The translations under genes and the position numbers were made by a program. 64,000 bases of DNA. Source: an uncultured Eubacterium sp. Lineage in GTDB: Bacteria; Bacillota; Clostridia; Lachnospirales; Lachnospiraceae. Below, in pieces: positions 58,828 to 64,000 of the stretch. The notes beneath the pieces were generated by a model that made no database searches, was not told the origin of the DNA, and worked only from the letters and a program-made list of their open reading frames with translations. The DNA lies in the NCBI GenBank assembly GCA_910589595.1, contig CAJUTM010000008.1:1-64000 (forward strand), given 5' to 3'. Every line of letters begins with the position of its first letter. Within the stretch, counting starts at the first letter, position 1.

Positions 58828-59686
58828 CCTGTATGGCGTCTCCGGCAATTTGGGTTTTCAGTTCTTCCATGGAAGCAAATTTTTGCTCCGGCCGCTGAAA
58901 ATCAATTAAATAGACGGTAATTTCTTTCCCATACAGATTGCCCTCATAATCAAACAGCCACACTTCTAAGCCAACCGGCTCTTCCATTCCGATTGTAGGT
59001 TTCTTTCCCAGATTGCCTACGCCCGCAAATTGTCTGCCATCCGCTTCTGCCAACACGGCATACACACCGTAAGGGGGCAGTTCTTTTGAAGAATCCGGAT
59101 ATAGATTCGCTGTCGGCGTATGCAGTACGCTGCTCCCTAGCTGTCTCCCTCTTTGTACTTCACCTGCTATCTGATACGGAGTTCCCAACAACGCATTGGC
59201 TTCCCGCATACGCCCCTGTCTGACAAGCGTACGGATACGTGTACTGCTTATAATATCGCCGTCGGCAACCATCTTCTCCTTTACGATTGTCTCAAACCCA
59301 TATTCCTTTCCCATCTTCTGCAGCAGGCGGATATCTCCGCGGCGCTGATAGCCAAAGCGGAAATCGTCTCCGACAATAATCTTTTTCGCATCACAGCGGG
59401 TCAACAGTATCTTTTTAACAAATTCCTCTGGCGGCTGCTCTTTAAATTGACGATTAAACGGAATAACAAGGAATACGTCAACACCTAATTTAGCCGCCAG
59501 TTGTATCTTTTCCTGTTCTCCATAGAGTACGCCCCGTTCCGTGGCAAAGGTAAACATAACAATCGTCCTTCCGCTTTTCTTTGCCTCTTCTAAAAGGAGA
59601 CGGTGCCCTCTATGGATACCGTCAAACTTTCCGATACATACTGCCGTGTTATTCAATTGGAAATCTAAATCCCGTATTATTTGCAT
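58769..59686 (-). CDS. ribF: Bifunctional riboflavin kinase/FAD synthetase
   Basis: 305 residues. N-terminal FAD synthetase (nucleotidyl transferase: CIGKFDGIHRGHRLLLEEAK near 17, FTFATERGVLY, VGDDFRFGYQRRG, ISSTRIRTLVRQG near 155). C-terminal riboflavin kinase (GRQLGSSVLHTPTANLYP and the EPVGLEVWLFDYEG segment). It makes FMN and FAD. It follows truB by 15 bases. The 3' end overlaps the converging MocR gene by 59 bases. Confidence 0.97.
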   Translation of the reverse strand: MQIIRDLDFQLNNTAVCIGKFDGIHRGHRLLLEEAKKSGRTIVMFTFATERGVLYGEQEKIQLAAKLGVDVFLVIPFNRQFKEQPPEEFVKKILLTRCDAKKIIVGDDFRFGYQRRGDIRLLQKMGKEYGFETIVKEKMVADGDIISSTRIRTLVRQGRMREANALLGTPYQIAGEVQRGRQLGSSVLHTPTANLYPDSSKELPPYGVYAVLAEADGRQFAGVGNLGKKPTIGMEEPVGLEVWLFDYEGNLYGKEITVYLIDFQRPEQKFASMEELKTQIAGDAIQARQTLAQLDSGYLEQSYRY

Positions 59687-59701
59687 TGTTCTCTTTTCCC
59701 T

Positions 59702-60604
59702 CTACTCATGAAACATCTTTACAATATAGTATCTGTTCTCCTGTGAATCGAAACGGTAAATGGCATAAAACTGTCCGTCAGGCCCATACATCCGTATGCG
59801 CTCATCGGGAAGCGGATTCTCCAACGTACACAGTGAAGCGTTAATCCGGTTGCCATTGCGCAGATATTTCATTGCTTCCTCACCGACTTCGCCTCTCCGG
59901 TAATTGTCAAATATACTATCAACCGGTATGAGAATTTCCTCTTCCCGCTTCTCTGCGACTAATGTCTGTATTTCGTCCAGCGTCTTCGCCTGCGCAATTG
60001 TAAAAGGGCCGACCTGCGTGCGCACAAGGCTCTTCATCGCCGCCCCACAGCCGAGTTTTTCTCCGATATCCTGACAAAGCGTGCGTATGTAAGTGCCTTT
60101 GGAACACCTGACTTCGATTGTAAATTCCTGTCGGTCAAGCGCCGTCTCCCGAAGCTGTAGCTCATGAATCGTAACAGTCCGCGGCGCCCTCGGCACTTCC
60201 TTTCCCTGACGGGCCAGCTCATACAAGCGCTTTCCCTGTACTTTGACAGCAGAATACATCGGCGGTATCTGCTGTATCTCCCCGCGGAACTGCTTCAGTG
60301 TCCGGCAGAGTTCTTCTCCGGTTACGGTAACTTCCCTCTGCGACAGAATGTTTCCCGTCATGTCGAGCGTATCCGTAGTTACCCCGAGCCTGACTTGTGC
60401 GACGTAAGTCTTTTCCATATCAGTCAGCAGCGCGCACACTTTTGTGGCCTTGCCGACACATACGGGAAGCACTCCCACCGCATCCGGATCGAGCGTTCCC
60501 GTATGTCCGATTTTTTTTCTATGCAGAATCCCCCTCATTTTCGCCACTACATCATGCGAGGTGAAGCCCTTTTCTTTGTCAACAATTATTATCCCATTCA
60601 TCAT
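59702..60604 (-). CDS. truB: tRNA pseudouridine55 synthase
   Basis: 300 residues. Motifs: GIIIVDKEKGFTSHDVVAK at the start, then GHTGTLDPDAVGVLPVCVG (catalytic Asp in GTLDPDA, near 34-46) and MYSAVKVQGKRLYELARQG. It isomerises U55 in tRNA T-loops. Its ATG overlaps the upstream nrnA stop by four bases and ribF follows, an infB-cluster arrangement. Confidence 0.97.
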   Translation of the reverse strand: MMNGIIIVDKEKGFTSHDVVAKMRGILHRKKIGHTGTLDPDAVGVLPVCVGKATKVCALLTDMEKTYVAQVRLGVTTDTLDMTGNILSQREVTVTGEELCRTLKQFRGEIQQIPPMYSAVKVQGKRLYELARQGKEVPRAPRTVTIHELQLRETALDRQEFTIEVRCSKGTYIRTLCQDIGEKLGCGAAMKSLVRTQVGPFTIAQAKTLDEIQTLVAEKREEEILIPVDSIFDNYRRGEVGEEAMKYLRNGNRINASLCTLENPLPDERIRMYGPDGQFYAIYRFDSQENRYYIVKMFHE

Positions 60605-61560
60605 TTCTTTCCCTGCTGCAGCGATTCTTCCATCTGTTTTTCGATATGCTCCGTGAGATTATTAATGACGTCATAGGCGGAGCCTTTAATGGAACAGCCT
60701 GCCGCGCGAATATGACCGCCGCCGCCAAAATAGGAGGCGATGGCGCTTACGTCGACAATCTCATTGGAGCGCATACTTACTTTATATTCTCCCAATTCTC
60801 TCTCGTCTAAGAGAATGGCTACTTCGATTCCCTCCGTCGTACGCATCTGGTCAATGACGCCGTCCAAATCTGACGGTTTCGCCTCATATAAGTCCATCAC
60901 ACTCTTGCGGACGACAGAAAACAGACAGCGTCCGTTCAAAATGCGAACGCTTTCCAACAGACAGCGTCCCATAATCTGTAACTGCTTATACGTTTTCAAA
61001 TAGAAACTTCCATCAATTATCTTGCCAAAAGGAATGCCTTTTTCCATGAGCATGCCGGCAATCTGCATTGTTGTTTTCGTAGTATTCGAATGCTTGAATA
61101 CGCCGGTGTCGTGAATGATTCCGGTATACAGGGCACATGCCACGTCATAGGTGATTTTCTCTTCCTCCATCAGGCGGCATAATATCTCACACGTAGAACT
61201 TGCCTCCTGCACGTAGTTGACATCCCCGAACTTTGCATTCGTAATGTGATGGTCGATATTGGCAACGCAGCCCGCCTGTCTCATCACGTCGCGGGCCTCG
61301 CCCAGCCGCTCTTCATCACCACAATCCAGCGCGACAAACAAATCATAGGATTCTCTTTTTATAAAAGCATTGTCGTCCTGCAGGTAGGAAAAAGCTTCCG
61401 GAAACTCTTCCAGATAAACACAAACGGTCTTCTCCGGAAAATTCGTCTTTATGTAACCATACAGTCCCATGCAAGAGCCGATACAATCACCGTCCGGACG
61501 CACGTGTCCCCCGATAGCAATCGTATCCGCCTGCTGTACTGCTTCCATCAAACCATTCAT
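60601..61560 (-). CDS. nrnA: DHH-family oligoribonuclease/pAp phosphatase NrnA
   Basis: 319 residues. DHH domain with IGGHVRPDGDCIGSCMGLY (motif I), DCGDEERLGEA (motif II), NIDHHITNAKFGDVN (DHH motif) and HDTGVF, then DHHA1 with GGGGHIRAAGCSIKG near 270. It degrades short RNA fragments and 3'-phosphoadenosine-5'-phosphate, and in many bacteria pApA from c-di-AMP. ATG overlaps rbfA by four bases. Confidence 0.95.
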   Translation of the reverse strand: MNGLMEAVQQADTIAIGGHVRPDGDCIGSCMGLYGYIKTNFPEKTVCVYLEEFPEAFSYLQDDNAFIKRESYDLFVALDCGDEERLGEARDVMRQAGCVANIDHHITNAKFGDVNYVQEASSTCEILCRLMEEEKITYDVACALYTGIIHDTGVFKHSNTTKTTMQIAGMLMEKGIPFGKIIDGSFYLKTYKQLQIMGRCLLESVRILNGRCLFSVVRKSVMDLYEAKPSDLDGVIDQMRTTEGIEVAILLDERELGEYKVSMRSNEIVDVSAIASYFGGGGHIRAAGCSIKGSAYDVINNLTEHIEKQMEESLQQGKK

Positions 61561-61946
61561 TCGTCTGCCCCTCCATCTTCATTTTCTGCTGTGGAACGAT
61601 GATTAAGTTCATCGATTCTCTTTGACATTCTGGCTGCATACTCAATCGATTTATCTAAAATGAATGTTAATTCCGGTGTATTGCGCAGATTCATGCGCCT
61701 TGCCAACTGTACACGCGCGTAGGAGGCGCTCTTTTTCAGCCCTTCCATTGTCTTTTCCTTTTCTTCATCATCACCCAACACACTGACATAAATCTTGGCA
61801 AACTTTAAATCCGGCGTCACTTCTACTGACATTACTGATGTCAGCGGATGGATTCGCGGGTCTTTCAAATCATCACGGATAATCTGACTCATCTCCCGCT
61901 GCACTTCACTATTGACGCGAACATTTTTAACGCTGTTTTTTTTCAT
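61557..61946 (-). CDS. rbfA: Ribosome-binding factor A
   Basis: 129 residues from ATG 61946 (MKKNSVKNVRVNSEVQREMS). An upstream ATG at 61958 (MRFGMKK) and a longer frame into infB also exist; GAGG six bases upstream favours 61946, moderately. KH-like fold with RDDLKDPRIHPLTSVMSVEVTP and RNTPELTFILDKSIEYAARM. It binds 16S rRNA helix 1 during 30S assembly. It lies 24 bases after infB and overlaps nrnA. Confidence 0.94.
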   Translation of the reverse strand: MKKNSVKNVRVNSEVQREMSQIIRDDLKDPRIHPLTSVMSVEVTPDLKFAKIYVSVLGDDEEKEKTMEGLKKSASYARVQLARRMNLRNTPELTFILDKSIEYAARMSKRIDELNHRSTAENEDGGADE

Positions 61947-61969
61947 TCCAAACCTCATTTCCAAAATCT

Positions 61970-64000
61970 TTAGCGCGGAACCTCTACCATCTTGTAGCAT
62001 TCAATCTGGTCGGCTTCCTGAATATCGCTAAATCCATCAAATACCAATCCGCACTCATAACCGGCCGCCACTTCTTTCACATCGTCCTTAAAACGTTTCA
62101 AGCTGGCAAGGTCACCCTCAAATAACTGCTCCCCATCACGGGAAATGCGCACGCGGCATCCTCGCTCAATCTTTCCGTCCAGCACGTAGGAACCGGCGAT
62201 TGTACCGACTCCCGAAGCCTTAAACGTCTGGCGTACTTCCGCGTGGGCAATGACTTTTTCCTCGTAGATTGGCTCAAGCATACCTTTCATGGCCGCCTCA
62301 ATATCCTCAATGGCGTCATAGATGACACGGTATAAACGCACGTCTACATTTTCACGGTCTGCCGTATCCTTTGCCATATTGTCAACACGAATGTTGAAAC
62401 CGATAATAATCGCATTGGAAGCGCTTGCCAGACTGACGTCGGATTCGTTGATAGCGCCGACGCCGCCGTGGATAATGCGCACGGCTACTTCCTCGTTGCT
62501 CAGTTTGACGAGACTCTGTTTTACTGCCTCTACAGACCCCTGTACATCCGCTTTAATAATCAAGTTCAAATCTTTTACATTACCTGCCTGAATCTGACTG
62601 AACAATCCGTCAAGAGACAGTTTCTTCGCTTTCGTCTCCTCTAATAATTTATCCTTACCCTGGTCAATATATGCCTGCGCAATTTGTTTGGCGTCTTTAT
62701 CGTTCTCGGTTGCCAGGAAAACTTCTCCGGCGCTTGGCACGCCGTTCAAACCTAAAATTTCTACCGGTGTTGACGGCTTCGCCTGTTTCAGACGTTCGCC
62801 GTTATGGTCTAACATGGCGCGCACTTTACCAAATGCCGTTCCCACCGCAATATGGTCGCCGACATTCAATGTACCTTTCTGTACAAGGACGGACGCCACC
62901 GGCCCGCGGCCCTTATCCAGACGCGCCTCGATTACAATACCGCGCGCGCGGCGTTTCGGATTTGCTTTCAATTCCAATACTTCCGAAATCAGGACAATCA
63001 TTTCCAGAAGATTCGGGATACCTTCTCTGGTATGCGCGGATACCGGACAAAATACCGTGGAACCGCCCCATTCTTCCGGAATCAGTTCGTATTCGGAGAG
63101 CTCCTGCTTCACGCGCTCAATGTTTGCGCCCTCTTTATCTATTTTATTGACCGCCACGATAATTTCCACTCCGGCAGCTTTCGCATGGTTAATCGCCTCT
63201 ACTGTCTGCGGCATGACGCCGTCGTCTGCGGCTACTACGAGAATGGCAATATCCGTGGACTGCGCCCCACGCATACGCATGGAAGTAAACGCCTCATGTC
63301 CCGGCGTATCCAGAAACGTAATCTTTTCCCCTTTCACACGCACGACATACGCGCCGATATGCTGGGTAATACCACCGGCTTCGTGCTCCGATACATCCGT
63401 CTGCCGGATGGCATCCAAAAGAGAAGTCTTTCCGTGGTCTACGTGTCCCATAACGCAGACAACCGGCGGACGTTTTGCCAATTTGCTCTCGTCTTCCTCT
63501 TCTTCTTTGAGAAGCTCGGCAACCATATCGATTTTTTCTTCCTTTTCACAGAGAATATCGAAACTGAGTGCGATTTCTTCTGCCTCTTCGTATGTGATAT
63601 CCTGATTGAGGGATACCATCTGCCCCTGTAAGAAAAGTTTTTTTACGAGCGCCGCTGCCGGCATTTTCATCTTATCTGCCAGCTCACGGATAGTCAGCGA
63701 TTCCGGAATGGTAATTTGCTTAATATCGTCTTCCGGCTCCTGTTTTACCGGTTCCGGCTTAATAAAGGCGCCTTTGCGGTTCGGGTCTTTCCGAGAACGA
63801 ATCCGGTTCATCTCTTCTTTTGTACTCTTGCGGTATCCGCCCGCCTTATTATTTTTGTCATCTTTTTTGCGGTTTCTCTGACGGGAATTTTTCTGCTCCT
63901 GCTTAATTCCGTCAAATCCGCTCTGGGCTTTCTCAAACCGCTCGAAAACCCTCTCGCCGCCCTGCGCACCGCGATTGTTGCCACGGCGTTCATTCTGCCG
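61970..64000 (-). CDS. infB: Translation initiation factor IF-2, N-terminus beyond window
   Basis: 676 residues are visible; the frame stays open to the right edge, so the start lies outside (the ATG at 63811 is internal, since the same frame continues as ERRGNNRGAQGGERVFERFE and onwards without a stop). Visible parts: the basic N-terminal tail, an IF2-N helical domain (LTIRELADKMKMPAAALVKKL), the GTPase with VCVMGHVDHGKTSLLDAI, FLDTPGHEAF and VAVNKIDKEG (NKID), then domains II-IV. It brings fMet-tRNA to the 30S subunit. It heads infB-rbfA-nrnA-truB-ribF. Confidence 0.97.
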   Translation of the reverse strand, partial: RQNERRGNNRGAQGGERVFERFEKAQSGFDGIKQEQKNSRQRNRKKDDKNNKAGGYRKSTKEEMNRIRSRKDPNRKGAFIKPEPVKQEPEDDIKQITIPESLTIRELADKMKMPAAALVKKLFLQGQMVSLNQDITYEEAEEIALSFDILCEKEEKIDMVAELLKEEEEDESKLAKRPPVVCVMGHVDHGKTSLLDAIRQTDVSEHEAGGITQHIGAYVVRVKGEKITFLDTPGHEAFTSMRMRGAQSTDIAILVVAADDGVMPQTVEAINHAKAAGVEIIVAVNKIDKEGANIERVKQELSEYELIPEEWGGSTVFCPVSAHTREGIPNLLEMIVLISEVLELKANPKRRARGIVIEARLDKGRGPVASVLVQKGTLNVGDHIAVGTAFGKVRAMLDHNGERLKQAKPSTPVEILGLNGVPSAGEVFLATENDKDAKQIAQAYIDQGKDKLLEETKAKKLSLDGLFSQIQAGNVKDLNLIIKADVQGSVEAVKQSLVKLSNEEVAVRIIHGGVGAINESDVSLASASNAIIIGFNIRVDNMAKDTADRENVDVRLYRVIYDAIEDIEAAMKGMLEPIYEEKVIAHAEVRQTFKASGVGTIAGSYVLDGKIERGCRVRISRDGEQLFEGDLASLKRFKDDVKEVAAGYECGLVFDGFSDIQEADQIECYKMVEVPR

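Noticed and set aside
62688..63605. Plus-strand ORF of 305 codons opposite infB
   Set aside because: Serine/arginine-rich shadow of the infB G-domain; infB has all the expected motifs.

Overview
The window looks like a chromosomal segment of a Gram-positive anaerobe of the Clostridia, most likely Lachnospiraceae. The basis is inference from gene content: AGGAGG-type ribosome binding sites on nearly every gene, a clostridial type IV pilus operon, a biotin-dependent Na+-pumping decarboxylase operon, type III glutamine synthetase, a tmRNA without encoded CCA, and conserved Firmicute blocks (ylxM-ffh-rpsP-khpA-rimM-trmD, infB-rbfA-nrnA-truB-ribF, der-plsY-gpsA, rnhB-ylqH-yraN). No species was identified. 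About 90 percent of the genes lie on the minus strand; the plus-strand genes are a YlbJ-like membrane protein and the dacF / glnN / MocR group.

Layout, left to right. 1-5.3 kb: two secreted surface proteins, an RHS-repeat protein running off the left edge and a DNRLRE/Kelch protein, with a frameshifted coding remnant between them. 5.4-13.8 kb: DUF5348-like small protein, rpmF, ackA, serine acetyltransferase, DegV, YlbJ-like, a coiled-coil protein, rsmD and recG. 13.9-17.2 kb: a metallo-beta-lactamase-fold protein, a mazEF toxin-antitoxin pair, an unknown 338-residue protein and tmRNA, which reads as an accessory patch beside ssrA. 17.3-22.5 kb: gpsA, plsY, der, an unknown gene, yraN, ylqH and rnhB. 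22.7-23.5 kb: an internally deleted YhcG/DUF1016 nuclease. 23.8-39.4 kb: a type IV pilus operon (a small membrane ORF, pilB, pilT, pilC, pilA, pilD, a pilM-pilN fusion, pilO, four pilin-like proteins and a 919-residue terminal protein). 39.4-41.3 kb: hisIE with an extra HisF-like domain, and hisB. 41.3-45.0 kb: the ffh operon. 45.1-48.9 kb: a small accessory locus whose ORF has no normal start codon, a degenerate-receiver/HD-GYP/GGDEF protein and a methyltransferase. 48.9-53.8 kb: the Na+ decarboxylase operon. 53.9-58.8 kb, plus strand: dacF, glnN and a MocR regulator. 58.8-64 kb: ribF, truB, nrnA, rbfA and partial infB.

How the parts may work together. The pilus operon carries assembly and retraction ATPases, platform, prepilin peptidase, major pilin, minor pilins and alignment subunits; the outer-membrane secretin is absent, as expected in a Gram-positive. 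The c-di-GMP-type protein could modulate piliation, but that is inference. The decarboxylase operon encodes two different carboxyltransferase subunits (OadA-like and MmdA-like) with one biotin carrier, one beta and one gamma subunit, so it may couple two carboxyl-transfer half reactions to Na+ export.

Points most worth attention: a consensus promoter that fires directly into a perfect 13-bp hairpin burying the ylxM ribosome binding site; an ORF at 45.2-45.5 kb that lacks AUG/GUG/UUG; mazEF leader repeats, one of which recurs as an exact 14-mer upstream of rsmD; and a possible 13-codon leader peptide upstream of pilA. No CRISPR array, prophage, insertion sequence or rRNA was seen, and no tRNA gene apart from the tRNA-like part of tmRNA.
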